Positions 53,122 through 61,491 of a stretch of 64,000 nt of DNA are shown piece by piece. The stretch lies in assembly GCF_008824185.1 (NCBI RefSeq), contig NZ_CP044423.1, positions 943,501 through 1,007,500 on the forward strand, read 5' to 3'. The position numbers and the translations under genes were made by a program. The notes beneath the pieces were generated by a model that saw nothing but the letters and a program-made list of their open reading frames with translations, ran no database searches and had not been told where the DNA came from. This DNA comes from Paracoccus pantotrophus. Lineage in GTDB: Bacteria; Pseudomonadota; Alphaproteobacteria; Rhodobacterales; Rhodobacteraceae. Numbering within the stretch: position 1 is the first letter of the stretch; the number at the start of each line of letters is the position of its first letter.

Positions 53122-53147
53122 AAAGGGTCCGGTCTCCGGACCCTTTT
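53122..53147 (+). terminator. Intrinsic terminator between livJ and livG
   Basis: AAAGGGTCCGG (53122-53132), loop TCT, CCGGACCCTTT (53136-53146), then T. This 11-bp perfect stem sits 17 bp after the livJ stop. Partial termination here would give more binding protein than membrane components. Confidence 0.85.
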
Positions 53148-53209
53148 CACAATCAAGAACAATCCCGTAAGGGAAATTCTTCATGCAACGCATGAAGGTG
53201 GGGAGCACT

Positions 53210-54088
53210 ATGATCCAGGTCCACGACCTGCATAAGCATTTCGGAGGCTTCCGCGCCGTCGATGGCGCCAGCCTGATGATCGAGACGGGCTCGATCACCG
53301 GATTGATCGGCCCGAATGGCGCCGGAAAATCCACTCTTTTCAACGTGATCGCCGGGGTTTTGAAACCGACCGCCGGCCGCGTGACCATGGCGGGCGAGGA
53401 CATCACCGGCCTGCCGCCGCACGAGCTGTTCCACAAGGGGCTGCTGCGCACCTTCCAGCTGGCGCACGAGTTTTCCTCGATGACGGTACGCGAGAACCTG
53501 ATGATGGTGCCCGGCAGCCAATGCGGCGAGACGCTGGTCAATACCTGGTTCCGCCGCGGCCGCATCCGCGAGGAGGAACGCGCGCTTCGCAAGAAGGCCG
53601 ATGAAGTGCTTGAGTTCCTGACCATTTCCCATCTCGCCGACGAAAAGGCCGGCAACCTGTCCGGCGGGCAGAAGAAGCTGCTGGAACTGGGCCGCACCAT
53701 GATGGTGGATGCCAAGATCGTCTTCCTGGACGAGGTCGGCGCCGGGGTGAACCGTACGCTGCTGGGCACCATCGGCGATGCCATCGTGCGGCTGAACAAG
53801 GAGCGCGGCTATACCTTCTGCGTGATCGAGCATGACATGGATTTCATCGGCCGGCTTTGCGACCCGGTGATCGTCATGGCGGCGGGCCAGGTGCTGGCCG
53901 AGGGCTCGGCCGACAGCATCATGAAGAACGAGGCGGTGATCGAGGCCTATCTGGGCACCGGCCTGAAGAACAAGGTCGCGGCCGAAGTGGCCGAGGAGGC
54001 CGCCTTCGGCGAAAGCCACGGCGCCCAGCCCGGCCTTGGCGCCGAGGCCGGCCGCGGCGGCGACGGCAAGCCAGCGGGGGAGATGTGA
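53210..54088 (+). CDS. livG: ABC transporter ATP-binding protein LivG
   Basis: 292 residues from ATG 53210, chosen because GGTGGGGAG precedes it at good spacing; ATGs at 53183 and 53192 are in frame. Walker A is GLIGPNGAGKSTLFNVIAGV, the signature is NLSGGQKKLLELGRTMM, and Walker B is KIVFLDEVGAGVN, where the usual Pro of DEP is Val. The C-terminal extension (after about 255) is Ala/Glu-rich, longer than in E. coli LivG. It energises the transporter with LivF. Its stop overlaps the livF ATG by one base. Confidence 0.92.
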   Translation: MIQVHDLHKHFGGFRAVDGASLMIETGSITGLIGPNGAGKSTLFNVIAGVLKPTAGRVTMAGEDITGLPPHELFHKGLLRTFQLAHEFSSMTVRENLMMVPGSQCGETLVNTWFRRGRIREEERALRKKADEVLEFLTISHLADEKAGNLSGGQKKLLELGRTMMVDAKIVFLDEVGAGVNRTLLGTIGDAIVRLNKERGYTFCVIEHDMDFIGRLCDPVIVMAAGQVLAEGSADSIMKNEAVIEAYLGTGLKNKVAAEVAEEAAFGESHGAQPGLGAEAGRGGDGKPAGEM

Positions 54089-54798
54089 TGGCAGAGCCCT
54101 ATCTTTCCGCCACCGCCATGCGCGGCGGCTATGGCAAGGCCGACATCCTGAACGGCTGCACGCTTACCGTGGACAAGGGGCAGATCGCGGTGATCGTCGG
54201 CCCGAACGGCGCCGGCAAATCCACCGCAATGAAAGCCGTCTTCGGCATGCTGCACCTGCGCGAGGGCCAGGTCACGCTGGCCGGCGAGGACATCACCCAT
54301 CTGACGCCGCAGGAGCGGGTGCGCAAGGGCATGGGCTTCGTGCCGCAGACCCACAACATCTTCCCGACCATGACGGTCGAGGAGAACCTGGAAATGGGCG
54401 CCTTCATCCGCGAGGATGATTACCGCGACACCATGGCCCAGGTCTATGAGCTGTTCCCCGCCGTGGCCGACAAGCGCAAGCAGAACGCGGGCGAGCTGTC
54501 GGGCGGCCAGCGCCAGCAGGTCGCCGTCGGCCGGGCGCTGATGACCAAGCCCAGCCTCTTGATGCTGGACGAGCCGACGGCGGGCGTCAGCCCCATCGTC
54601 ATGGACGAACTGTTCGACCGTATCATCGAGGTCGCCCGCACCGGCATTTCCATCCTGATGGTCGAGCAGAACGCCCGGCAGGCGCTGGAGATCGCCGATA
54701 TCGGCTATGTGCTGGTGCAGGGCGCCAACCGTTACACCGACAGCGGGCAGGCGCTTCTGGCCGATCCCGAGGTCCGCCGCACCTTCCTGGGGGGCTGA
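54088..54798 (+). CDS. livF: ABC transporter ATP-binding protein LivF
   Basis: 236 residues. The ATG shares its A with the livG stop (TGATG), so translation is coupled. Walker A is VIVGPNGAGKSTAMKAVFGM, the signature AGELSGGQRQQVAVGRALM, Walker B SLLMLDEPTAGVSP, and the H-loop position in LMVEQNARQALEIAD is the Gln/Asn form typical of LivF. It is the second ATPase of the branched-chain-type importer. Confidence 0.95.
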   Translation: MAEPYLSATAMRGGYGKADILNGCTLTVDKGQIAVIVGPNGAGKSTAMKAVFGMLHLREGQVTLAGEDITHLTPQERVRKGMGFVPQTHNIFPTMTVEENLEMGAFIREDDYRDTMAQVYELFPAVADKRKQNAGELSGGQRQQVAVGRALMTKPSLLMLDEPTAGVSPIVMDELFDRIIEVARTGISILMVEQNARQALEIADIGYVLVQGANRYTDSGQALLADPEVRRTFLGG

Positions 54799-54800
54799 AG

Positions 54801-55802
54801 ATGGACATGCTGAACGCCCTCGTGGCCATCCTGAACTTCGTGGTGATCCCCGCCGCCTCCTATGGCGCGCAGCTGGCGCTCGGCGCGCTGGGGGTGACGC
54901 TGATCTACGGCATCCTGCGCTTTTCCAACTTCGCCCATGGCGACACCATGGCCTTCGGCGCCGCGCTGGTGATCCTGATCACCTGGGGGCTGCAATCCAT
55001 CGGCATCGGCCTGGGCCCGTTGCCGACCGCGCTGATCGCCCTGCCCGTCGGCATCGCGCTGACCGCAGTGTTCATCCTGGGCACCGACCGTGCGGTCTAT
55101 CGCTTCTATCGCAGCAAGCGCTCGGCCCCGATCATCCTGGTCATGGCCTCGGTCGGGGTCATGTTCATCATGAACGGGCTGACCCGTCTGATCATCGGCG
55201 TGGACGAGATCCGCTTCGACGACGGCGCGCGCTTCCTGGTCAGCGTGCAGCAGTTCCGCGCCTGGACCGGGCTTTCCGAGGGGCTGTCGCTGCGCGTCAG
55301 CCAGGTGCTGACGCTGGTGGTGACGGCGCTGGCCTGCTGGGCGCTGTTCCGCTTCCTGAACCGCTCGCGCGCCGGCAAGGCGATGCGCGCCTATTCCGAC
55401 AACGAGGATCTGGCGCTGCTTTCCGGCATCGATCCCGAGCGGGTGGTGCGCCTGACCTGGATCATCGCCACGGCGCTCGCCGTGACGGCGGGCACGCTTT
55501 ACGGCCTAGACAAGTCCTTCAAGGTCTTCAACTATTTCCAGATCCTGCTGCCGATCTTTGCCGCCGCCATCGTGGGGGGGCTCGGCAATCCGCTGGGTGC
55601 GGTGGCCGGCGGCTTCATCGTCGCCTTCTCGGAGGTCGCCGTCACCTATCCCTGGCGCAAGATCGCCACCTATCTGGGCTTCGAGCCCCAGGGGCTGCTG
55701 CAACTGCTGTCCACCGAATACAAGTTCGCGGTCAGCTTCGTGATCCTGATCGTGGTCCTGCTGTTCCGGCCGACCGGCCTGTTCCGCGGCAAATCCGTCT
55801 GA
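54801..55802 (+). CDS. livH: Branched-chain amino acid-type ABC transporter permease LivH
   Basis: 333 residues, polytopic. The sequence ALGALGVTLIYGILRFSNFA with HGDTMAFGA is the LivH N-terminal signature. GKAMRAYSDNEDLALLSGID is the coupling loop that contacts the ATPases, and PIFAAAIVGGLGNPLGAVAG ends the conserved core. About eight transmembrane segments are visible. It starts 3 bp after livF. Confidence 0.94.
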   Translation: MDMLNALVAILNFVVIPAASYGAQLALGALGVTLIYGILRFSNFAHGDTMAFGAALVILITWGLQSIGIGLGPLPTALIALPVGIALTAVFILGTDRAVYRFYRSKRSAPIILVMASVGVMFIMNGLTRLIIGVDEIRFDDGARFLVSVQQFRAWTGLSEGLSLRVSQVLTLVVTALACWALFRFLNRSRAGKAMRAYSDNEDLALLSGIDPERVVRLTWIIATALAVTAGTLYGLDKSFKVFNYFQILLPIFAAAIVGGLGNPLGAVAGGFIVAFSEVAVTYPWRKIATYLGFEPQGLLQLLSTEYKFAVSFVILIVVLLFRPTGLFRGKSV

Positions 55803-55817
55803 GGAGGGCGTTTATCC

Positions 55818-57158
55818 ATGTCGAATACACGTCAAGCCGAAGCGGTCAGCCCCTGGCGCGCGCCGGTGCTGTTCCTGATCCTGGCCGCGCTGTTCCTGGC
55901 CGAGGGCAGCTTTCGCAACGCGCTGTTCTCGGGCAGCTGGAACACAGCGCTGGCCATCCTGAACATGGGGCTGATCTCGGCCGTCATGGCGCTGGGTGTG
56001 AACATGCAATGGGGCTATGCGGGGCTGTTCAACGCCGGTGTCGTGGGCTTTTTGGCGCTTGGCGGGCTGGCGCCGGTGCTGGTCTCGACCGCGCCGGTGC
56101 AGGGCGCCTGGGCCGCGGGCGGGCCGCGGCTGATCCTGGCCCTGCTGGTGGGGCTGGGAACGCTGGTGCTGGCGGCGCAGGCCTGGAAGCGGGTCTCGGG
56201 GCTGATGCGGGTGCCGGCGCTGATCGTGGTGCTGGTGCTGGGCTTCGTGCTTTACCGCTGGCTGTTCGATCCGGCGGTGATGGCGATCGAGGCGAACAAT
56301 TCCGCCCGCGCCGGCAATATCGGCGGGTTGGGCTGGCCGGTGCTGATGTCCTGGCCGGTCGGCGCGCTGTTCGCCGCCGCGGCCGCCTGGGGCGTGGGCA
56401 AGGTGGCGCTGGGGCTGCGCTCGGACTATCTGGCCATCGCCACGCTGGGCATCGGCGAGATCATCGTCGCGGTGATGCGCAACGAGGAATGGCTGTCGCG
56501 CGGGGTCAAGAACGTCTCGGGCATCCCGCGCCCGGTGCCCTATGAGCTGGACTTGCAGAACAGTCCCGATTTCGTGGCCCGCGCGGCCGAATGGGGGCTG
56601 AGCCCGGCCGTCGCCTCGGGGATCTGGGTCAAGCTGCTTTACGCGGGCCTGTTCGGCATCGTGCTGCTGGGGCTGATCCTGCTGGCAGAACTGGCGCTGA
56701 AATCGCCCTGGGGCCGGATGATGCGCGCCATCCGCGACAACGAGACCGCCGCCGAGGCCATGGGCAAGGACGTCACCCGCCGGCATTTGCAGATCTTCGT
56801 CATCGGCAGCGCGGTGATCGGCCTGGCCGGCGCGATGATGGTGACGCTGGACGGGCTCTTGTCGCCGAACAGCTTCAACCCCCTGCGCTATACCTTCCTG
56901 ATCTGGGTGATGGTGATCGTCGGCGGCTCGGGCAACAACTGGGGCGCGGCGCTGGGAGCGATCCTGGTCTGGTTCCTGTGGATCAAGGCCGAGGTCTGGG
57001 GCCCCGAGCTGATGCGGCTGGTCACCGGGCCGCTGCCTGCGGGCGCCCTGCGCGACCACCTGCTGGGCAGCGCCCCGCATATGCGCTTCATCGCGCTGGG
57101 GGTGGTGCTGCTGCTGGTGTTGCGCTTTGCGCCACGGGGGCTGGTGCCCGAGAAATAG
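55818..57158 (+). CDS. livM: Branched-chain amino acid-type ABC transporter permease LivM
   Basis: 446 residues. Key stretches are GVNMQWGYAGLFNAGVVGFL, SDYLAIATLGIGEIIVAVMR, the coupling loop GRMMRAIRDNETAAEAMGKD, and GGSGNNWGAALGAILVWFLW. About ten transmembrane segments are seen, more than in the shortest LivM proteins, with an extra hydrophobic stretch around 95-165. It pairs with LivH to form the channel. The gene ends the operon and is followed by two hairpins and a 22-bp repeat. Confidence 0.93.
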   Translation: MSNTRQAEAVSPWRAPVLFLILAALFLAEGSFRNALFSGSWNTALAILNMGLISAVMALGVNMQWGYAGLFNAGVVGFLALGGLAPVLVSTAPVQGAWAAGGPRLILALLVGLGTLVLAAQAWKRVSGLMRVPALIVVLVLGFVLYRWLFDPAVMAIEANNSARAGNIGGLGWPVLMSWPVGALFAAAAAWGVGKVALGLRSDYLAIATLGIGEIIVAVMRNEEWLSRGVKNVSGIPRPVPYELDLQNSPDFVARAAEWGLSPAVASGIWVKLLYAGLFGIVLLGLILLAELALKSPWGRMMRAIRDNETAAEAMGKDVTRRHLQIFVIGSAVIGLAGAMMVTLDGLLSPNSFNPLRYTFLIWVMVIVGGSGNNWGAALGAILVWFLWIKAEVWGPELMRLVTGPLPAGALRDHLLGSAPHMRFIALGVVLLLVLRFAPRGLVPEK

Positions 57159-57170
57159 CGCGGCGCGGCC

Positions 57171-57189
57171 GCGGGGGCTTTGCCCCCGC
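57171..57189 (+). terminator. GC hairpin directly after livM
   Basis: GCGGGGGC (57171-57178), loop TTT, GCCCCCGC (57182-57189). It lies 12 bp after the livM stop and just before repeat copy 4. It has no U-tract of its own. Confidence 0.55.
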
Positions 57190-57196
57190 ACCCCCA

Positions 57197-57218
57197 GGGT
57201 ATTTGGAAAACGGAGAAA
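57197..57218 (+). repeat. Dispersed 22-bp intergenic repeat, copy 4
   Basis: GGGTATTTGGAAAACGGAGA followed by AA, in livM orientation, set between the hairpin at 57171-57189 and the intrinsic terminator at 57216-57240. It is related to the units at 6638, 6710 and 29960. Confidence 0.7.
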
Positions 57219-57240
57219 GGCGCGGGCCTGCGCCTTTTTT
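57216..57240. terminator. Intrinsic terminator shared by livM and purN
   Basis: AAAGGCGC (57216-57223), loop GGGCCT, GCGCCTTT (57230-57237), with Ts to 57240. On the minus strand the same stem is followed by TTTCTCC, so it can end purN transcription as well. Its last base is part of the purN stop codon. Confidence 0.8.
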
Positions 57241-57836
57241 CACGCTGCGGTGAGGGTGATCGGCGTCCGGTTGCCCTGCGCGAAGCGGCGCAGCACCGCG
57301 GGATAGAGCCGGTGTTCCTGGACCAGGACGCGGGCGGCCAGCGTCTCGGCCGTGTCGCCGGGCAGGACCGGCACCCGCGCCTGACCGAGGATCGGGCCGG
57401 CGTCGAGTTCGGGCGTGACCAGGTGGACGGTGGCGCCGGCCTCGGCATCGCCGGCATCGATGGCGCGCTGATGCGTATGCAGGCCGGGATATTTCGGCAG
57501 AAGCGAGGGGTGGATGTTCAGCATCCGGCCCTGGAAGCGCCGAACGAAATCCGGGGTGAGGATGCGCATGAAACCGGCGAGGCAAAGGATGTCGGGCTGC
57601 GCGGCCAGCAAGGGTTCCAGCAGCGCCGCCTCGAATGCGGCACGGTCGCCGCCGAAGGCGCGGTGGTCGATGGCGAACCTCGGCACGCCCATGGCCTCGG
57701 CCCGGGCGAGCCCGGCCGCCTGCGGGTCGTTCGAGCCGACGACGACCGGGCGGGCCGGGTGGCTGCCGGTCATCGATTCGACCAGCTTGACCATGTTCGA
57801 GCCGCCGCCCGAGATCAGGATGGCGACGCGCTTCAC
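57240..57836 (-). CDS. purN: Phosphoribosylglycinamide formyltransferase
   Basis: 198 residues with a GTG start at 57836 that overlaps the purM stop (GTGA). The N-terminus VKRVAILISGGGSNMVKLVE is the PurN opening. FAGFMRIL-type LAGFMRILTPDFVRRFQGRM, LNIHPSLLPKYPGLHTHQRA (catalytic Asn/His) and GATVHLVTPELDAGPIL follow. It transfers a formyl group from 10-formyl-tetrahydrofolate to GAR, the third step of purine synthesis. Confidence 0.95.
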   Translation of the reverse strand: MKRVAILISGGGSNMVKLVESMTGSHPARPVVVGSNDPQAAGLARAEAMGVPRFAIDHRAFGGDRAAFEAALLEPLLAAQPDILCLAGFMRILTPDFVRRFQGRMLNIHPSLLPKYPGLHTHQRAIDAGDAEAGATVHLVTPELDAGPILGQARVPVLPGDTAETLAARVLVQEHRLYPAVLRRFAQGNRTPITLTAA

Positions 57837-58882
57837 CGCAGCCGGCCGGAGTAGCGCACGCCCGCGCCGGGCCGGACATGGCCCAGGCGGACCACCGTTT
57901 CGCCCTCGGCCTTCAGCAGCGCCTCGAGCTCGGCGGCGCGCTCGGCAGCCACGGCCAGGATCATGCCGATGCCGCAATTGAAGGTCTTGAGCATCTCGGG
58001 CTCGGCGATCTCGCCCGCCTGGGCCAGCCAGTCGAAGACCGGCGGCAGGCTGAAGCTGTCGAGATCGACCTCGGCCCCCAGCCCCTGGGGCAGGACGCGC
58101 GGCAGGTTCTCGGTGATGCCGCCGCCGGTGATATGGGCCGCCGCATGCACGCCCCCGGCACGGATCGTGGCCAGGACGGGACGCACGTAAAGCCGGGTCG
58201 GAACCAGCAGCGCCTGGCCCAGCGTGCCCATGCCGAAGGGCGAAGGCGCGTTCCACTCCAGACCGGCATGGTCGGCCACCCGCCGCACCAGCGAGAAGCC
58301 GTTGGAATGCACCCCGTCCGAGGCGAGGCCCAAGAGAACGTCGCCATCCGCGACGCCTGCCGGCAAGGCAGTGCCGCGCTCCATCGCGCCGACGGCAAAG
58401 CCGGCGAGGTCGAAATCGCCGCGCGCATACATGCCCGGCATCTCGGCCGTCTCACCGCCGATCAGCGCGCAGCCCGAGCGGCGGCAGCCCTCGGCGATGC
58501 CGTTGACCACCCGCGCCGCCTCGTCGACCGACAGCTTGCCGGTGGCGAAATAGTCCAGGAAGAACAGCGGCTCGGCACCCTGGCAGACCAGGTCGTTCAC
58601 GCACATCGCCACCAGGTCGATGCCCAGCCCGTCCAGCTCGCCCGTGTCGATGCCGATGCGCAGCTTGGTGCCGACCCCGTCGGTCGCGGCCACCAGCACC
58701 GGATCCTGGTAGCCGGCAGCACGCGGATCGAACAGCGCGCCGAAGCCGCCCAGCCCCTCCATCACGCCGGGGCGGCGGGTGGCGGCGGCGGCGGGCTTGA
58801 TCCGCTCGACCAGTGCATTGCCCGCGTCGATATCCACTCCGGCCTCGGCATAGGACAGGCCGCTCTTGCGCTGCTCGGTCAT
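57833..58882 (-). CDS. purM: Phosphoribosylformylglycinamidine cyclo-ligase
   Basis: 349 residues from ATG 58882; open sequence upstream runs far through the divergent gene and is not coding. Conserved parts are LSYAEAGVDIDAGNALVERI, GGFGALFD, LVAATDGVGTKLRIGIDTG, AMCVNDLVCQGAEPLFFLDY, ALIGGETAEMPGMYARGDFD and AAHITGGGITENLPRVLPQG. It makes AIR, the fifth step of purine synthesis. It overlaps purN by 4 bp, the usual purM-purN operon. Confidence 0.96.
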   Translation of the reverse strand: MTEQRKSGLSYAEAGVDIDAGNALVERIKPAAAATRRPGVMEGLGGFGALFDPRAAGYQDPVLVAATDGVGTKLRIGIDTGELDGLGIDLVAMCVNDLVCQGAEPLFFLDYFATGKLSVDEAARVVNGIAEGCRRSGCALIGGETAEMPGMYARGDFDLAGFAVGAMERGTALPAGVADGDVLLGLASDGVHSNGFSLVRRVADHAGLEWNAPSPFGMGTLGQALLVPTRLYVRPVLATIRAGGVHAAAHITGGGITENLPRVLPQGLGAEVDLDSFSLPPVFDWLAQAGEIAEPEMLKTFNCGIGMILAVAAERAAELEALLKAEGETVVRLGHVRPGAGVRYSGRLR

Positions 58883-59071
58883 CTTCGGGATCCCCTTTGC
58901 TTTGACGCCCCGATAGCGCAGGCGGGCCGCGCAGGCAATGTGCCCGCTGCGACCGGGAGCGGATTTGCCGCCGCTGCCGCCGATGCCATGCCGCGCGGCG
59001 GCTGTTGTCGGTGCCGGCCGCAGCGCATTATGATCAATATGCGACCATAACGAAGCCATGCGGCGAATCAA

Positions 59072-60676
59072 ATGCCTGCCACGCTGAGTCTGATGGGATC
59101 CGTGCGCCTGCGCGGCGCCGATGGGGCGGATCTGACCCCCCGCAGCCAGAAGGCTCGTGGCGCGCTGGCGCTTTTGGGCACGGCACCGGACCTGCGCCTC
59201 AGCCGGGCGCGGTTGCAGGATCTGCTGTGGAGCGAGCGGGCCCGGCAGCGCGGCTCTGACAGCCTGCGGCAGATGCTGCGCGAATTGCGCGCCTCGCTGG
59301 GCGCCGAGAAGGGGCTTTTGCTGACCGGCGTCGGCTGGGTGGGGCTGGATCCCGAGCGGCTGCGCATCGACCTGACCCCGGTCTATGATGCCGGCGGCGC
59401 GCCGATCGAATTCGCCGCCGACATCGACGTACCCGACCCGGAATTCGAGACCTGGCTGCGCGACATGCGCCTGCGGCTGACGCCGGATTGCGACGGGCCC
59501 AGCATCCTGCAACGGCCCGCGCCGCCCCCACCTCCACCCCCGTCTCCCGCCGAGCCCCGCTGCGCCGCCGAGCCGGCCGCCGGCGATTACGTCGTGGCCC
59601 TGCAGCCGGTCGAAAGCAATGACGGCCGCGCCCATGTCATCGGCGAGATGATCCTGAACGAAGCCGCGGCCCGCGCTTGCGAGATGATCCCGGCGGTGCT
59701 GGATGACCGGCCCGACATGCGGGCGCCGAAGGCCGGCATCCAGATCAGCGCCATCTGCTATGCCGCGGGGACCGACTGCTCGCTGATGGTGGTGATGCGC
59801 GACCTTGCCACCGGCGCGCGCGGCTGGACGCGGCGCTTCACCATCCGCGCCGCCAACGAGACCGCGACCATGCGTCATGCGGTGGCGCAGATCGCGGTGG
59901 CCCTGCTCGACCGGGCGCGGCGGACCGCACCGCCGGCGCAGGGGCTGACCTTCCCGGTCTGGGACGTGTTCAGCTATTCCCGCGACCGCCTGGAATCGGC
60001 CGACCGCATCCTTGCCTCGCTGCCGCGGGAACGGCAGAGCGGCGTCGCCCTGGCGCTGCGCTCCTATCTGCGCAACACGCTGATCAGCGAGCGGCTGACC
60101 GAGGATCCGGCGCGCTGTTCGGACGAGGCCGAGGCCTTTGCGCGACAGGCGCGCGACCTGGCGCCCGCCAACCCCTCGGTGCTGGCGGTGGCTTCGCTTT
60201 CCGCCTCGTGGCGGCGGGATGCGGTGGGGGCGCTGGAACTGGCGCAGGCCGCCTGCCGCAACGATCCCGACAACGAGCTGGCCTGCCATGCGCTGTCGCA
60301 GGCGCTGACCGATGTCGGCCGCGATCTCGAGGCGCTGGAGGCGACCGAGCGCGGCGCCCGCGGCGCCCTGGCCGAACTGGGCCCGGCCTCGTGGCTGATG
60401 CGCCGGGCCGTGGTGCAGCTGCGGCTGGACCGGCTGGGCGATGCCGAGAACTCGGCCGCGGCCGCCTTTGCCTTTGCCCCGGACAACCGGCCCTCGCTGC
60501 GCTTCCTGGCGGCGCTGCGCTATCATCGCGGCGACATGGCGGGCGCCGCCGACGCGCTGCGCCACCTGCGCCGGATCGAGCCGGATTTCTCGCTGGAGCT
60601 GATGGCCGAACCGGATTACCCGGTCGCGCCGCTGCGCATGGCCAGGCTGATGGGGATCACCCGCTCGGGGCTGTAG
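59072..60676 (+). CDS. Winged-helix / TPR regulator (SARP- or HilA-like architecture)
   Basis: 534 residues. Residues about 1-100 resemble the N-terminal winged helix of SARP/BTAD-type regulators (LSLMGSVRLRGADGADLTPR, LSRARLQDLLWSERARQRGS, DSLRQMLRELRASLG). A proline-rich linker (about 149-162, with seven prolines in a row) follows. A TolB-N-like alpha/beta domain (about 172-285, DYVVALQPVESNDGRAHVIG) leads into tetratricopeptide-like helices (about 300-505). There is no transmembrane segment. The architecture predicts a DNA-binding activator with a protein-interaction tail. It faces the pentapeptide-repeat gene 10 bp away and is divergent from purM. Its targets may be the neighbouring genes (inference). 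Confidence 0.65.
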   Translation: MPATLSLMGSVRLRGADGADLTPRSQKARGALALLGTAPDLRLSRARLQDLLWSERARQRGSDSLRQMLRELRASLGAEKGLLLTGVGWVGLDPERLRIDLTPVYDAGGAPIEFAADIDVPDPEFETWLRDMRLRLTPDCDGPSILQRPAPPPPPPPSPAEPRCAAEPAAGDYVVALQPVESNDGRAHVIGEMILNEAAARACEMIPAVLDDRPDMRAPKAGIQISAICYAAGTDCSLMVVMRDLATGARGWTRRFTIRAANETATMRHAVAQIAVALLDRARRTAPPAQGLTFPVWDVFSYSRDRLESADRILASLPRERQSGVALALRSYLRNTLISERLTEDPARCSDEAEAFARQARDLAPANPSVLAVASLSASWRRDAVGALELAQAACRNDPDNELACHALSQALTDVGRDLEALEATERGARGALAELGPASWLMRRAVVQLRLDRLGDAENSAAAAFAFAPDNRPSLRFLAALRYHRGDMAGAADALRHLRRIEPDFSLELMAEPDYPVAPLRMARLMGITRSGL

Positions 60677-60686
60677 GGCACGGATT

Positions 60687-61403
60687 TCAGGGCGAGACCA
60701 GCACCTCGACCGCGATGGGCGCCCCGCCCCGGCCCAGATCCAGTACCAGCCGGGCCCGGCCGGGGGCGATGGCGGAAAATGCCAGGACCAGCGGCGGACC
60801 CGCATCCGGCCGCGGCCGTTCGGGACCGGCAAGGATCGGGGCGCCTTGCAGCCGGGCCAGGCGGGGATCGCGCGCCGCCGCCTCGGACAGGCTGTTCAAA
60901 TGCATCTCCAGCCGGTCGCCGCAGCGCAGGGCCACGGGGCCCGAGAGGTGATCCTCGTGCAGCACGCAGGTCATGGGCCGTTGCCGCAACGGATAGCGCA
61001 GCGGCGGCGCGCCCATCGCCATCGCCCGCTGCATGCTGTCGAGCCAGGCGCCGCGCAGCCGCGCCGCGGTCAGGTCTGCCCGGTCCAGCCGCGCCCCGGT
61101 CAGGTCGGCACGCTCCAGCACCGCGCCGCGCAGGTCGGCATCGGACAGGTCCGCCAGCCCCAGGCTGGCCCGCGACAGGTTGGCGTTGCGAAACCGCGCC
61201 CGCGCCGCGCGGGCCGACCACAGGCTTGCATCCGACAGCTGCGCGTCGGTCAGGTCGGCCTCGGTCAGGTCGGCATAGGACAGGTCGGCCCCCACCAGCG
61301 TCATGCCCGACAGATCCAGCCCGGCCAGGTCGGACCCGGCCAGGTGCAGGCGTCCCATCGTCGCGATGCGCCGGACGATCTCGGCGCGGGTATATTCCGC
61401 CAT
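60687..61403 (-). CDS. Pentapeptide-repeat protein with a C-terminal beta domain
   Basis: 238 residues. Residues about 18-127 form about twenty pentapeptide units of the A(D/N)Lxx type (GADLSYADLTEADLTDAQL is typical), which fold into a right-handed quadrilateral beta-helix. Residues about 153-238 are a separate beta-rich domain: VALRCGDRLEMHLNSL, then LVLAFSAIAPGRARLVLDLG and IAVEVLVSP, whose strand order recalls chagasin-like inhibitor or carbohydrate-binding sandwiches. No signal peptide is present. The job is unknown. It follows the DUF6345-like gene on the same strand, but a strong hairpin separates them. Confidence 0.75.
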   Translation of the reverse strand: MAEYTRAEIVRRIATMGRLHLAGSDLAGLDLSGMTLVGADLSYADLTEADLTDAQLSDASLWSARAARARFRNANLSRASLGLADLSDADLRGAVLERADLTGARLDRADLTAARLRGAWLDSMQRAMAMGAPPLRYPLRQRPMTCVLHEDHLSGPVALRCGDRLEMHLNSLSEAAARDPRLARLQGAPILAGPERPRPDAGPPLVLAFSAIAPGRARLVLDLGRGGAPIAVEVLVSP

Positions 61404-61451
61404 GCTCCCTCTCTCGGACAGTCCTCGCCAAGAGTGTGCGGCCAGTCAAGT

Positions 61452-61481
61452 GCCCGGAGGCGGCTGCCTCCGCCTCCGGGC
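61452..61481 (-). terminator. Perfect 12-bp hairpin between the caspase-like and pentapeptide genes
   Basis: GCCCGGAGGCGG (61452-61463), loop CTGCCT, CCGCCTCCGGGC (61470-61481). On the minus strand it begins 11 bp after the stop of the DUF6345-like gene. There is no T-run. It could end or attenuate transcription into the pentapeptide gene or protect the mRNA end. Confidence 0.5.
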
Positions 61482-61491
61482 TACCGGATCG

